In this document: one piece after another, positions 27,926 through 37,712 of the stretch
Position numbering within the stretch: position 1 is the first letter of the stretch
How the letters are laid out: each line of letters opens with the position of its first letter
Assembly: GCF_031127805.1 (NCBI RefSeq)
Contig: NZ_JARXHW010000012.1
Span: 1-64,000, forward strand
Direction of reading: 5' to 3'
DNA from: Thalassobacterium maritimum
GTDB taxonomy: Bacteria; Verrucomicrobiota; Verrucomicrobiia; Opitutales; Coraliomargaritaceae
DNA length: 64,000 bases
Notes under the pieces: generated by a model
The model's database searches: none
What the model saw: only the letters and a program-made list of their open reading frames with translations
Told to the model about the DNA's origin: nothing
Position numbers and translations under genes: made by a program

Positions 27926-29776
27926 ATGACCGCCACTCAGTCTCTTCTCGCTGTGCTTCTCACCCCGCTGGTTTCAGCGGCTTTGATCGCATTCTTTTTC
28001 CGCCGTATGGGCAAAGTGGCTTCGGCCATCTCGGTGCTCGCCGCGGCAGGCATCTTCGTCTTTTCGCTGCTTGCGATCCGTGGTGCTGCGGGCGAAAGCC
28101 TAACCGTGTCTTGGGATTGGCTCAGCTTCGGCGATTATAGCGTGTCGATGGGCTTTCTTTTCGATGGTGTCTCGGCGACCATGCTGACGATGGTGGGAGC
28201 TGTTGGCTTCTTGATCCATCTTTTCAGTCTCGGCTATATGGCCGACGACAAGGGGCGCGCTCGTTTCTTTGGCGGTCTGTCGATCTTCATGTTCTCCATG
28301 CTCGGTATCGTGCTGGCGGACAACTTGATTATGATCTTCGTATTCTGGGAGCTGGTGGGTTTCAGCTCTTATATGTTGATTGGTCACTACCTTGATACCG
28401 ACGAAGCAGCCGCTGCCTCGAAGAAGGCGTTTATCGTCAATCGGGTGGGGGACTTTGGCTTTTTGATCGGTATCGTATATGCCTACTGGCACTTCGGCAC
28501 CACAAACCTCAGCGAGATGCACGGCATCGTCGCGGCGAATAGCGAACTAATCAGTGCATGCATTGCTGCGCTGCTGATGTGTGGCTTCATTGGTAAGTCG
28601 GCTCAATTCCCACTGCATGTTTGGTTGCCCGATGCGATGGCGGGTCCGACGCCTGTTTCCGCTTTGATTCACGCGGCTACCATGGTCGCCGCGGGTGTCT
28701 ACTTCCTGATTCGTATCCAGTTTCTATTTACGCCTGAAGTGTTAACATTTATCGCATGGCTCGGCACCTCCGTTGCAGTCTATGCAGGATTTTGTGCTTA
28801 CGGTCAGAATGACATTAAAAAGATTTTGGCGTATTCCACGCTCTCGCAGCTCGGCTACATGTCGGCCGCCTTTGGTCTTGGCCTGCCAGGTGTGGCACTC
28901 TTCCACCTGATCACTCACGCCTTTTTCAAGGCGCTGCTCTTCCTTGCAGCTGGTTCGGTCATCCACGGTTGCCACCACGAGCAAGACATCTTCAAAATGG
29001 GCGGCCTGCTCAAGAAGATGCCGATCACTTCGATCACCTTCTTACTGGGCACCTTGGCGCTTTGCGGCTTTTACGGCTTGGCTGGTTTCTACTCGAAAGA
29101 TGCGATCCTCGTCGCCGCTGGCCTGACTAGTTCGCCGATCTTTATTCTGCTCACTTTGGGTGCTTTCTTAACCGCAGGCTACATGGGGCGTCTTTTTTGG
29201 ATCGCTTTCCTCGGCCAGCCCAAGTCCGACGCTGCTTCGCATGCGAAGGAGAGTCCGCTGACTATGCTGATTCCTTTGATCGTTTTAGCTGTGCTATCTG
29301 TCGCGGGTGGTTGGATCGGTTTCTGGCCGGAGCAACTCGGTGGCTTGATCAAAGAGAACCTCGATCACTTGCATCATATGTCTGGGCACGATGCCATGCA
29401 CACTAAGGTGCTGATCCTCGGCTCGGCCGCTTGGGTGGTGGGCCTTGCGCTTTCATTGTTCTACTACCGCGTGGGCGCCAAGGAGGATCGTCTCGCAAAG
29501 AGTGCACCTCCTGTCTATGGCTTCCTGAAGTCACGTCTCTGGTTTGATGAAATCTATGGTTACTATGTGGCGAAAATTCAGCAACGCTTCGCGCTCTTCC
29601 TCAGTTTTATTGATGTCTTTGTGATCAAGGGCATTCTGGTGCGCGGTAGCGCAGGTCTCGTAGGACTCGTCGGTATGTGCTCACGATCCCTGCATGATGG
29701 TAACATTCACAGCTACGTTTATTGGTTCCTCGCTGGCCTAGTTCTTCTTTGGGCGGTCGCTTCCGGACTTCTGTAA
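27926..29776 (+). CDS. nuoL: NADH-quinone oxidoreductase subunit L
   Basis: A 616-residue antiporter-like proton-pumping subunit with about 15 hydrophobic helices and the lateral C-terminal helix expected of NuoL. Typical segments are FVFWELVGFSSYMLIGHYL, GKSAQFPLHVWLPDAMAGPTPVSALIHAATMVAAGVY (key Lys and His residues) and AYSTLSQLGYMSAAFGLG. HAFFKALLFLAAGSVIH follows. It sits at the distal end of the membrane arm. Confidence 0.97.
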   Translation: MTATQSLLAVLLTPLVSAALIAFFFRRMGKVASAISVLAAAGIFVFSLLAIRGAAGESLTVSWDWLSFGDYSVSMGFLFDGVSATMLTMVGAVGFLIHLFSLGYMADDKGRARFFGGLSIFMFSMLGIVLADNLIMIFVFWELVGFSSYMLIGHYLDTDEAAAASKKAFIVNRVGDFGFLIGIVYAYWHFGTTNLSEMHGIVAANSELISACIAALLMCGFIGKSAQFPLHVWLPDAMAGPTPVSALIHAATMVAAGVYFLIRIQFLFTPEVLTFIAWLGTSVAVYAGFCAYGQNDIKKILAYSTLSQLGYMSAAFGLGLPGVALFHLITHAFFKALLFLAAGSVIHGCHHEQDIFKMGGLLKKMPITSITFLLGTLALCGFYGLAGFYSKDAILVAAGLTSSPIFILLTLGAFLTAGYMGRLFWIAFLGQPKSDAASHAKESPLTMLIPLIVLAVLSVAGGWIGFWPEQLGGLIKENLDHLHHMSGHDAMHTKVLILGSAAWVVGLALSLFYYRVGAKEDRLAKSAPPVYGFLKSRLWFDEIYGYYVAKIQQRFALFLSFIDVFVIKGILVRGSAGLVGLVGMCSRSLHDGNIHSYVYWFLAGLVLLWAVASGLL

Positions 29777-29799
29777 ATTCACTTTTTCTTAGGTTAGAT

Positions 29800-31389
29800 A
29801 TGGGAAACCTCGACACGAATTCACTCTTTTTGCTCGTCGCAATTCTGGCACCGTTGGTTGCGGGCACAGTCTTGCTCTTCGGTGCACGCTTCAGTCAAAC
29901 GACGATTCGAGCAGTGGCCGCATTCGGCTTTGGTTGGCCATTAATCATCGGGCTGCTGCTCTATAGTCTTTTCGAACCTTCATTGGTGGGCGAGTATAAC
30001 TTCGAGCTGCGCTTGCCGACCGGGCTGGAAAGCATTGGCATTTACCTGCACTTGGGCTTGAACGGTATCTCCATGCCGCTCTTCCTGCTCGCGGGCACAG
30101 TCGGCTTAGCGGCGGGGCTCTATGCGATGTATTCCAATGCGGATCGTCCGCACCTTTATCTGGCTTTGCTGCTCTTTATGTTGGGCGGCTTGATGGGCAC
30201 CTTCGCCTCGGTCGATGTGTTCTTCTTCTACTTCTTCCATGAGTTTGCGCTCATCCCGACCTTTTTGATGATCGGTATGTGGGGTGGCGCGGGCCGTCGC
30301 GGGGCTGCCATCGAGATGACGGTTTACCTGACCCTCGGCGCTCTGCTTTCCTTACTCGGCCTGATTGCACTCTACGTGCAAAGCGGCGCAGATTCCTTCT
30401 CGTTGGTGGAGCTACGCAACTATTTGTCCGCACAGCCGCTCTCCGAGACCGTGCAAAACAATATCTTTGCACTGCTGCTTTTCGGCTTTGGTATCTTGGT
30501 TTCACTCTTCCCATTTCACAGCTGGGCGCCCAAGGGCTATGCCGTCGCTCCGACAGGTGCCGCAATGCTACACGCAGGTGTTTTGAAAAAATTCGGTCTC
30601 TATGGCCTGCTCCAGATCGCTGGACCGCTCTTGCCGGCGGGGGGCGAACATTGGTTCTCTTGGATCGTGTGGCTCGCATTGGGTAACATCCTTTTCATCG
30701 GTCTAGTCACGATGGCGCAGAAGGATCTCAAGATGATGCTTGGCTACAGTTCCGTCATGCACATGGGCTATGCCTTCCTGGGCTTGGCTTGCTTTTCCGT
30801 GGTGGGCGCGGGTGGGGCGTTGCTGTTGATGGTGGCACACGGTCTCTCGGTGGCACTGCTCTTCATGCTGTCGACATGCATCTACCACCGCAGTCAAACT
30901 TTCGACCTCAGTGCGATGGGGGGGCTCGCCTCTAGAGCGCCTGTGCTGGCAGCATGCTTCGTGGCTGGTTCGATGGCTAGCATTGGTTTGCCCGGCTTTG
31001 GTAATTTCTGGGGAGAGTTCACTATCTTTGCAGCACTTGCAGAGACGGAGCTCACGCGCTGGATCGTCGTGCCCGCGGCCATTGGCATCATTATTTCCGC
31101 CATCTACGGCCTGCGCGCTGTGGCTAATATCTTCTTTGGTCAGCCCAAGGGCGACTTCGCCGACCGCTTAGAGAGTGGTCAAATTACCGATTTGCAGGGC
31201 TTCGAAAAATTGCCCGCTGGCATCTTGATCGCGGGTCTGGTGCTGATCGGTATTTTTCCACGCATCTTTTCAGACGATGCCAACCGTGAGTTGGTTGAAA
31301 TGTATCCACAGGAACAAAGCAATTTGCCGGTCATCCACTCGGCCGTGCTCCCCACTCAGGTGGACGCACACAAGGAGGTTACACACTAA
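29800..31389 (+). CDS. nuoM: NADH-quinone oxidoreductase subunit M
   Basis: A 529-residue antiporter-like subunit. Conserved segments include FFYFFHEFALIPTFLMIGMWGG (essential Glu), FPFHSWAPKGYAVAPTGAAMLHAGVLKKFGLYGLL (Lys and His) and LGYSSVMHMGYAFLGLA. The frame is open upstream to 29722, within nuoL, but the ATG at 29800 starts at the first hydrophobic helix and leaves a 23-bp spacer, so it is preferred. Its TAA overlaps the nuoN ATG by one base. Confidence 0.95.
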   Translation: MGNLDTNSLFLLVAILAPLVAGTVLLFGARFSQTTIRAVAAFGFGWPLIIGLLLYSLFEPSLVGEYNFELRLPTGLESIGIYLHLGLNGISMPLFLLAGTVGLAAGLYAMYSNADRPHLYLALLLFMLGGLMGTFASVDVFFFYFFHEFALIPTFLMIGMWGGAGRRGAAIEMTVYLTLGALLSLLGLIALYVQSGADSFSLVELRNYLSAQPLSETVQNNIFALLLFGFGILVSLFPFHSWAPKGYAVAPTGAAMLHAGVLKKFGLYGLLQIAGPLLPAGGEHWFSWIVWLALGNILFIGLVTMAQKDLKMMLGYSSVMHMGYAFLGLACFSVVGAGGALLLMVAHGLSVALLFMLSTCIYHRSQTFDLSAMGGLASRAPVLAACFVAGSMASIGLPGFGNFWGEFTIFAALAETELTRWIVVPAAIGIIISAIYGLRAVANIFFGQPKGDFADRLESGQITDLQGFEKLPAGILIAGLVLIGIFPRIFSDDANRELVEMYPQEQSNLPVIHSAVLPTQVDAHKEVTH

Positions 31390-32903
31390 TGAACGAACTT
31401 CTTATTGAATTTTTGAGCGGTTTCACCGCGACTAATGAATGGGCGGCCATTCTGCCCGAGATCCTCTTGGGCGTGCTCGCTCTGGGGCTTCTGGGGGCTG
31501 AGATGGCTTTGCCACGCAGTCAGCAGACGCGCTGGATTCCTCGTCTTGCAGTTTGGGGACAAGTGATTGTCCTAGTGCTGGCCTTTACCTGTGCTGGATG
31601 CTGCAGCTTCGATCAGCGCGAATATTTTAGCGGGCTCATTGCGCAGAACGATGTCACTCAATTGATGCGTGGCTTCTTCCTTCTCAGTTCACTGGCAGTT
31701 TGTTACTTAGGTAAGGTCTACTTCGCACGGCAGTCAGCCTTGCCCAAAACGGAGTTTTACGCACTGGTGTTGATTATTTCAGCCGCGATGATGCTGCTGG
31801 TGCAGAGTGCACACTTCGTCATGCTCTTCGTGGCGCTGGAAACAGTGACGGTGGCCTTTTACGTATTGGTTGCTTACAACCGCACGAGTAAATTCTCGTT
31901 GGAAGCTGGCTTGAAATACCTGATTCTCGGCGCGCTCAGCTCTGGCATCCTTCTGTTCGGTATCGTGCTGCTTTATGGCATCGCTGGTAGTCCAGAGTTG
32001 GTGGCGTCCAGCCATGACTCGCTTAATTATACGCAGCTGATGCACTTTGTGATTCCGAATATGGATAATCTCATTGTGAAGATTGGTGCGCTGCTAGTCA
32101 TTGCAGGCGTCTGCTTCAAAATCGGTGCCGTGCCTTTTCAAATTTGGGTGCCCGACGTCTATCAAGGTGCGCCGACGCCTGTCACCGCTTACCTTGCCGT
32201 GGCTTCCAAGGCAGCTGGCTTTATCGTTCTCATCCAGTTGGTAAGTGGGCCTTTCTTCGGCTTACAGGATTTTCTGGTTCCAGTCCTCTCTGTCATTGCG
32301 GCCGCCACCATTCTCTTTGGGAATATCGCTGCGGTCACGCAGCGTAATGTGAAGCGCTTGATGGGGCTTTCGGGCATCGCACACGCCGGTTATCTGCTGC
32401 TCGGTGTGGTGGCACTGATGCGTGGTGTGGATTGGGCTGTTTATGCCGTGATCTTTTACCTCTTCACCTACTTGCTCGCTTCATTCGCGGTCTTTGGTGT
32501 CATGTCGCTTTCTGCTGCGGCGGACGATGCGATCCAAGAGCTCGATCATTATCAAAACTTTGCACGCAAGCATCCCTTCCTCGGTGGTGTGCTCGCATGC
32601 GGTCTCGGTTCCTTGGCGGGCATCCCCCCGCTAGGTGGTTTCATCGGTAAGCTCTTCCTCTTTGTGGCCGCCTTTCAAGCTGGCCTCTATGGCTTGCTGA
32701 TTATTGCTGTGATTGGTGTCGTGATTTCGATTTACTATTACTTCGGTTGGATTCGTGAGTGTTACTTCTCGACGCCGTCTACCGAAGTGGTCAACGAAGC
32801 GGCTTGTCCTTCCACTGCAGGCGATCGCTTTCTGCTGGGGGCGTTCACAGTGGCTTCCGTAGTCGTGGGGCTCTTGCCTGCAGCGCTACCGATCATTCGC
32901 TAG
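31389..32903 (+). CDS. nuoN: NADH-quinone oxidoreductase subunit N
   Basis: A 504-residue antiporter-like subunit with about 14 helices. Characteristic parts are FKIGAVPFQIWVPDVYQGAPTPVTAYLAVASKAAGF (key Lys residues), NVKRLMGLSGIAHAGYLLLGV and the C-terminal IGVVISIYYYFGWIRECYF. It overlaps nuoM by one base (TAATG) and ends the complex I run; fabD begins 29 bp later without an obvious terminator. Confidence 0.96.
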   Translation: MNELLIEFLSGFTATNEWAAILPEILLGVLALGLLGAEMALPRSQQTRWIPRLAVWGQVIVLVLAFTCAGCCSFDQREYFSGLIAQNDVTQLMRGFFLLSSLAVCYLGKVYFARQSALPKTEFYALVLIISAAMMLLVQSAHFVMLFVALETVTVAFYVLVAYNRTSKFSLEAGLKYLILGALSSGILLFGIVLLYGIAGSPELVASSHDSLNYTQLMHFVIPNMDNLIVKIGALLVIAGVCFKIGAVPFQIWVPDVYQGAPTPVTAYLAVASKAAGFIVLIQLVSGPFFGLQDFLVPVLSVIAAATILFGNIAAVTQRNVKRLMGLSGIAHAGYLLLGVVALMRGVDWAVYAVIFYLFTYLLASFAVFGVMSLSAAADDAIQELDHYQNFARKHPFLGGVLACGLGSLAGIPPLGGFIGKLFLFVAAFQAGLYGLLIIAVIGVVISIYYYFGWIRECYFSTPSTEVVNEAACPSTAGDRFLLGAFTVASVVVGLLPAALPIIR

Positions 32904-32932
32904 TCAAGTAACACATTTGAATTTTTTATATT

Positions 32933-33838
32933 ATGGCAACAGGTATTCTTTTTTCCGGTCAGGGCGCACAAACTGTGGGCATGGGCCGTTCGCTCTACGA
33001 TCACTCCGAGATCGCGAAAGCGCTTTATGACGAAGCGAACGAAGTGCTCGGTTGGGACTTAAAAAGCGTCTGCTTCGATGGTCCAGAGGCTACTTTGACA
33101 GAAACACGTGTCTGCCAACCGGCGCTCTACGTGCAGGGCTATGTGCTTTTCAGCATTCTTAAAGAACGCGGTCTCTTAAACGATCTGAAGGCAGCCTGTG
33201 GCTTGAGCCTCGGTGAGCTCACCGCTTTGGCAACTGCCGGCGTGTATGATTTTGCCACCGGGCTACGTCTGGTGGCGGAGCGTGGCCGCTTGATGCAGTT
33301 GGCCTGCGACGCGACTAAGGGAGGTATGGCCGCTGTGATCGGTGGTGCTCCTGAAGATGTGCAAAGCTTCTGCGATGAGTTCGATATTGAAATCGCTAAT
33401 TTGAATTGCCCGGGGCAAATCGTGATCTCGGGCGACAACGCTAAGGTGCTCGAAGCCGTCGCAGCTTCGAAGGGCCGTTTCAAGCTATGTAAGCCGCTCA
33501 ATGTGGCGGGTGCGTATCACAGCCGCTTGATGGAGTCGGCGCGCGATGCATTTGCTGAGTTTATCAAAGACTTCGATTTCAAAGCGCCTGAACTGGTCTG
33601 CTACACCAATGTGACCGGTCAGCAAATCAGCGATCCGCAAGCAATCAAAGAGGCACTTGTGAGCCAAGTGGTTTCTTCTGTTCGTTTCGAAGACAACTTG
33701 CGCAACATGGCGGCTGATAACGGTATCAGTGAATTCTTCGAGTGCGGTCCGGGGAAAGTGCTTGCAGGCTTTGCCAAGCGTATCGACCGCTCACTGGTCG
33801 TCACGCCGATGTCCGAGTTTGAAGAGATTCCTTCGTAG
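32933..33838 (+). CDS. fabD: Malonyl-CoA:acyl-carrier-protein transacylase
   Basis: A 301-residue enzyme that loads malonyl groups on ACP for fatty acid synthesis. It has FSGQGAQ (residues 7-13), the nucleophile motif GLSLGE (90-95, Ser92), the catalytic His in GAYHSRLM (His196) and the C-terminal FFECGPGKVLAGFAKRI. Length is normal. It is detached from other fab genes and follows nuoN by 29 bp, so it may be read from the nuo transcript. Confidence 0.96.
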   Translation: MATGILFSGQGAQTVGMGRSLYDHSEIAKALYDEANEVLGWDLKSVCFDGPEATLTETRVCQPALYVQGYVLFSILKERGLLNDLKAACGLSLGELTALATAGVYDFATGLRLVAERGRLMQLACDATKGGMAAVIGGAPEDVQSFCDEFDIEIANLNCPGQIVISGDNAKVLEAVAASKGRFKLCKPLNVAGAYHSRLMESARDAFAEFIKDFDFKAPELVCYTNVTGQQISDPQAIKEALVSQVVSSVRFEDNLRNMAADNGISEFFECGPGKVLAGFAKRIDRSLVVTPMSEFEEIPS

Positions 33839-33844
33839 GTAGGG

Positions 33845-35257
33845 ATGCGCATTTACTTCATGGGCATTTGCGGCACTGCCATGGGTAATGCCGCACTTCT
33901 TGTCAAAGAGCAAGGTCATGAAGTGCTTGGCTGCGATGCCGGCGTTTATCCGCCGATGTCGGATGTGTTGGCGAATGCCGGCATTGATTTACTCGAAGGT
34001 TTCGATGCCGATCGACTGGCGGCATTGAAGCCAGACACTGTGGTGGTGGGCAATGCCATGAGCCGCGGCAATCCTGAGGTCGAATGGCTGCTCAATCAGT
34101 CGCAGGTGGCCTACATTTCCTTGCCCGAGCTCTTCCACGATACAGTTTTGCCCCAGCGCAAGCCCGTGGTGATTACCGGCACACATGGTAAGACCACCAC
34201 CTCCACTTTAACGGCTTACTTGCTTGACCGAGCGGGGCAGGCGCCTGGCTGGTTGATCGGTGGGGTGCCCCATGATCTGCCCGGAGGCGCACAACTCGGC
34301 ACAGGTGCGCCCTTCGTGATTGAGGGTGATGAATACGATTCCGCGTTTTTTGATAAGCGCAGTAAGTTCATCCATTACCGCCCACAAGTGGCGGTGCTGA
34401 ATAATCTAGAGTTCGACCACGCTGATATTTTTCGTGATTTGGAAGATGTGCAGCGCACCTTCCGACACTTCTTGCGCATCATACCCAGTTCTGGTTTTGC
34501 GCTGATCAACGGCGACGATGCCAATCTTGCGGACTTGTTGCCTGTTACTTGGACGCAAGTAATTCGCGTCGGCACCCAAGAGGACAACGAGCTGCAGATC
34601 CGTAATTTTCAAGACGCGCCCACTGGCGCACAGTTCGAGCTCGTTTGGCAGGGCCAGCTTTGGGCGCAAGTGCGATGGTCCATGCACGGCCTCTTTAATG
34701 CGCGCAACGCTGCGATGGCCGCCTTGGCGGCGGCCTTGGCCAGTGGTCATCAGGACCCACGCAATTTTGACCTTTCGCCGCTGGCACAGTTTGCCGGTGT
34801 GCGGCGCCGACAAGACGTGCTCTACTCGAATGATCAGTGGACGGTCTTAGAAGACTTCGCACACCATCCCACTGCGGTGGCGGGAGCGATTGAGGCATTG
34901 CGCGCGGCTTACCCTGAGCGTTCTATGACGGTTTGCTTCGAACCACGTAGTAATACGGCGGCCACTTCACGCTTTCAAGTCGAGTTTGAAAGCGCGCTAT
35001 CGCAGGCCGATCGCGTCTATTTCGGAGCGGTGCACCGTGCCGAGCGCATGCGTCCCGAGGAGCGTTTGGATACCGCCGCGATGGCTGCATCTCTGTCCAT
35101 TCAAGGCGTCGAAGCGGCCGCATTTACCAGTAATGAGGCAGTCTTCGAAGCGCTACAAGCACAGCTGGGCGCTCAGACCGCCGGCGTCGTGGTCTTTTTA
35201 ACCAATGGTTCCTTCGATGGCTTGCCACGTCGCACGGCCGCCTTGTTCGAGGACTGA
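33845..35257 (+). CDS. mpl: UDP-N-acetylmuramate:L-alanyl-gamma-D-glutamyl-meso-diaminopimelate ligase
   Basis: A 470-residue Mur-ligase-family enzyme that reattaches recycled murein tripeptide to UDP-MurNAc. The N-terminal Rossmann motif is FMGICGTAMGNAALL (residues 5-19), the ATP loop GTHGKTTTS (112-120), followed by EGDEYDSAFFDKRSKF, a feature that separates Mpl from MurC, and NLEFDHADIF. The start is 6 bp after the fabD stop. Presence implies peptidoglycan with meso-diaminopimelate and its recycling. Confidence 0.94.
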   Translation: MRIYFMGICGTAMGNAALLVKEQGHEVLGCDAGVYPPMSDVLANAGIDLLEGFDADRLAALKPDTVVVGNAMSRGNPEVEWLLNQSQVAYISLPELFHDTVLPQRKPVVITGTHGKTTTSTLTAYLLDRAGQAPGWLIGGVPHDLPGGAQLGTGAPFVIEGDEYDSAFFDKRSKFIHYRPQVAVLNNLEFDHADIFRDLEDVQRTFRHFLRIIPSSGFALINGDDANLADLLPVTWTQVIRVGTQEDNELQIRNFQDAPTGAQFELVWQGQLWAQVRWSMHGLFNARNAAMAALAAALASGHQDPRNFDLSPLAQFAGVRRRQDVLYSNDQWTVLEDFAHHPTAVAGAIEALRAAYPERSMTVCFEPRSNTAATSRFQVEFESALSQADRVYFGAVHRAERMRPEERLDTAAMAASLSIQGVEAAAFTSNEAVFEALQAQLGAQTAGVVVFLTNGSFDGLPRRTAALFED

Positions 35258-35266
35258 GAGCGCGCC

Positions 35267-36145
35267 TTAAGCATGCATCAGGCGTGCAAAGTTGCCGCCC
35301 ATCAGTTGACGCAAATCCGTGGGGCTGAGTCCCGACTTGCTTTGAATGTTTTCGATGTAGCGTGTCATGTCAGGTGTTTTTTGACTGCGCGGGTAAATTC
35401 TCAAGGGATAGTCCGATCCAAACAGCAACTTGTCGATGCCGACCAGATCGACCATCTGTTTAAACACGCGCATCTCATACAGCAGCGGGCTGGCGGCGCA
35501 ATCGTAGTAAACATTGCGCAGAGCCTTGCGCAGGCGTGGGTTTTGTTCAAAGAAGGCTAAGCCGCCGCCCCAGTGCGCGAGAATTAATTTCAAATTTGGG
35601 GCTGCAGTCGCCATGCGCACCAACTCTTGCAGGGGAGTCGCCACCGAGCCCGGGTGCTCATGGCCTGCAGTTTCGGTGACGTGTAAATTGATCGGCCAAT
35701 TATGGGCGCTGCACCATGCAGCCATCATTTGCCAGTGCGGGCAGGCGGCACTGAAGTTTTGCACCCCCATGTGCAGTTCCCCCACACCGCGAAAGCCCAA
35801 AGCTTGGGCGCTTTCCAGTTGCTCGATTACATTGGCATTGGGATAGATCGCCGCGAAGCCAATCAAGCGCTGGGGCGCCTGCGCCAGCCAGTCTGCAATG
35901 GCAGTATTTTGCTGGCGACAAGTCGATTCGTTTTCCCAATACCAGCCCAGCAAGACCGCTTGCTCGACGGCGGCGGCATCCATGGCTGCCAGCATTGTAT
36001 CCAGCTCGCTCCAGCCCTGTATGCTGGGGCGGTCGAGCGGGGCCACCAGCTCCGCCCAGTGTACTTCCCGGTGTGTCCGCGCCCAGTCACGCGGAGCAGC
36101 CACCACTTCAGCAGGATAGGCGTGTGTATGACAATCGATGATCAT
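35267..36145 (-). CDS. Amidohydrolase-family TIM-barrel metal-dependent hydrolase
   Basis: A 292-residue amidohydrolase-2-type protein. The metal motif D-x-H-x-H is DCHTHAYP (His6, His8). Further conserved histidines are in NLHVTETAGHEHP and LILAHWGGG, and the C-terminal Asp is in LLFGSDYPL. The group includes decarboxylases and lactone or ring hydrolases; the substrate is not readable from the sequence. It is convergent with mpl, the stop codons lying 9 bp apart, and appears monocistronic. Confidence 0.88.
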   Translation of the reverse strand: MIIDCHTHAYPAEVVAAPRDWARTHREVHWAELVAPLDRPSIQGWSELDTMLAAMDAAAVEQAVLLGWYWENESTCRQQNTAIADWLAQAPQRLIGFAAIYPNANVIEQLESAQALGFRGVGELHMGVQNFSAACPHWQMMAAWCSAHNWPINLHVTETAGHEHPGSVATPLQELVRMATAAPNLKLILAHWGGGLAFFEQNPRLRKALRNVYYDCAASPLLYEMRVFKQMVDLVGIDKLLFGSDYPLRIYPRSQKTPDMTRYIENIQSKSGLSPTDLRQLMGGNFARLMHA

Positions 36146-36284
36146 AATAGCTGAGTCTCGAACTTTGTGGTCGATTTGGCTATCTTCGAATTGTTGATAA
36201 TGTGAATAACTCTAAAAAAGGTATTGACGATTGGGCGGCTAAAGCCATTTTCACGCCTTTTCCAATAACCAAACCACTGATTTT

Positions 36285-36485
36285 ATGTCACTTGAAGTAA
36301 AAGTCCGCAAAGGCGAGCCCATGGAACGTGCGCTCCGCCGCCTTAAGAAACGCCTCGACCGCGAGGGTGTCATCCGTGATGTGCGCGCAAAGCGTTATTT
36401 CGTGAAGCCTGCGCAAGCAAAGCGCCGTAAGAAGAAGGAATTGGACTTCAACAACATGCTGCGCGTTCGTTATTCGAACATGTAG
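36285..36485 (+). CDS. rpsU: 30S ribosomal protein S21
   Basis: A 66-residue basic protein, with EVKVRKGEPMERALRRLKKRL and the Lys/Arg-rich tail K-RRKKKELDF typical of S21, which contacts the 3' end of 16S rRNA near the anti-Shine-Dalgarno. It is monocistronic and followed by a clear terminator. The 139-bp upstream gap must contain its promoter, but I see only a TTGACG at 36224 with no convincing -10 element. Confidence 0.96.
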   Translation: MSLEVKVRKGEPMERALRRLKKRLDREGVIRDVRAKRYFVKPAQAKRRKKKELDFNNMLRVRYSNM

Positions 36486-36526
36486 TTTTTGGATGTTGCA
36501 GCGCCATGCGCTAGCTTTTTAATTAG

Positions 36527-36559
36527 TCTCGGCCCGTCTTGCACGTGCCGAGATTTTTT
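36527..36559 (+). terminator. Rho-independent terminator of rpsU
   Basis: Stem arms TCTCGGC (36527-36533) and GCCGAGA (36547-36553) with partial inner pairing, followed by six T. It lies 41 bp after the rpsU stop and 13 bp before the next start. Confidence 0.9.
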
Positions 36560-36572
36560 GTATCTTTTGACT

Positions 36573-37526
36573 ATGTCTGCTCTTATTGACCGCCTATCCC
36601 TATCAACTTGCTGGTGCTCTGCACGGCATTCAGATGGTTATGAGATGGTGGAGGAAATGGTTGGGCTCGGTTTTAAGCGAATCGAACTAAGCCATGGTAT
36701 TCGCATTTCGTTGGTGCCAGGTATTCTGAAAGCCGTTGAAGAGGGGCTGGTGGAAATTTCGTCGGTGCATAATTTTTGTCCTTTACCAGGCAGTGTGCAG
36801 CATGCGGCACCCAATTTATACCAACCGTCTGCAATCGATTGCCGAGAGCTGACTTTGTGGCATCGCTACACGCAGCGAACACTCGATTTTGCTCTAAAGG
36901 TCGGGGCCGACCGTATTGTTATGCATTCGGGGCGAGTTCGTTTTTTCTTTTATTCGGCTGAGGCGCGTCTTGAAAAATGGATTGATGAGTCGGAGATCGT
37001 GGCAGATGAGTTGAAGGATAGCCAAGCCTTTGTGAAGCGTCGGAATCGAGCGATGCGAGCCATACGCAGGGTCGCTAAAAAGACGATTCCTCGCATTCGA
37101 GAGAACTATCAACAATTATTGATTGAGGTGAAGAAGCGTGGCTTGAAGCTTTGCCTTGAAAATCGTGAAAGCATGGAAGAGATGCCGATCGATGGCGAAT
37201 ATGACGATTTTTTAGCCAGCCTTGGTGAGCCGGAGCATGCGGGGTATTGGCACGATACGGGGCATGCCCAAATTAAGCATCAACTCGGCTTGCTCGATCA
37301 TCGAGAGCACTTAGAGAAAATGTCGCCTCGCTTAGCTGGGTTTCACTTGCATGATGTGTCGCCTGAGGGCCGAGACCATCAGGTGCCGGGTAGTGGAACG
37401 GTGGATTTTAAGATGATTTCCGAGTTTGTCCGACCAGAGCATACTTTGGTTTTGGAGCTCAGTCCTGGCCTGACGGTTGAAGAGGTTGCGGCCTCGCGTG
37501 ACTATATTTTGGCTACTTTTAGCTGA
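36573..37526 (+). CDS. TIM-barrel sugar isomerase / AP-endonuclease-2-like protein
   Basis: About 317 residues from the ATG at 36573; an upstream in-frame ATG at 36489 would place the rpsU terminator inside the coding region and is rejected. Motifs are GFKRIELSHGIR, SSVHNFCPLPG, GADRIVMHSGRV, LCLENRESMEEMP, GYWHDTGHAQIK and GFHLHDVSPEGRDHQVPGSGTVDF. The conserved His, Glu and Asp residues are those of the xylose-isomerase-like barrel (PF01261 type) that binds divalent metals. It could be an epimerase/isomerase or a repair endonuclease; context gives no hint. Confidence 0.8.
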   Translation: MSALIDRLSLSTCWCSARHSDGYEMVEEMVGLGFKRIELSHGIRISLVPGILKAVEEGLVEISSVHNFCPLPGSVQHAAPNLYQPSAIDCRELTLWHRYTQRTLDFALKVGADRIVMHSGRVRFFFYSAEARLEKWIDESEIVADELKDSQAFVKRRNRAMRAIRRVAKKTIPRIRENYQQLLIEVKKRGLKLCLENRESMEEMPIDGEYDDFLASLGEPEHAGYWHDTGHAQIKHQLGLLDHREHLEKMSPRLAGFHLHDVSPEGRDHQVPGSGTVDFKMISEFVRPEHTLVLELSPGLTVEEVAASRDYILATFS

Positions 37527-37581
37527 TAAAGAGAGCGTAAACCATCGTTTCCTTGAACGGGGAGCTTTTCTTGTTTTTATG

Positions 37582-37648
37582 TGTGCCATTTTGGCGCTTT
37601 ATTTTGGGTGCTGAGATGGCTTGTCTTTTTCTGTGACATTTTGGCGCT
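37582..37648 (+). promoter_or_regulatory. Two enhancer-like 17-bp repeats upstream of the hsp20 pair
   Basis: TGTGCCATTTTGGCGCT (37582-37598) and TGTGACATTTTGGCGCT (37632-37648) differ at one base and start exactly 50 bp apart on the same face of the helix, roughly. The first contains the inverted repeat GCCA-TTT-TGGC. They lie about 145 and 95 bp upstream of the predicted sigma-54 start site, where activator-binding enhancer sites usually fall. Confidence 0.6.
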
Positions 37649-37712
37649 ACGCGTTGCTTTTGTTGTTTGTGTAAGAGTCTGTATATTAGAGGTTTGTGGA
37701 TTTGGGTCCGCT

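Noticed and set aside
36224..36252. TTGACG followed 17 bases later by ATTTTC as the rpsU promoter
   Set aside because: The -10 match is poor; not strong enough to list as a promoter.
36489..36572. N-terminal extension of the TIM-barrel protein from an upstream ATG
   Set aside because: It would translate through the rpsU terminator and gives a Cys-rich stretch unlike the family.
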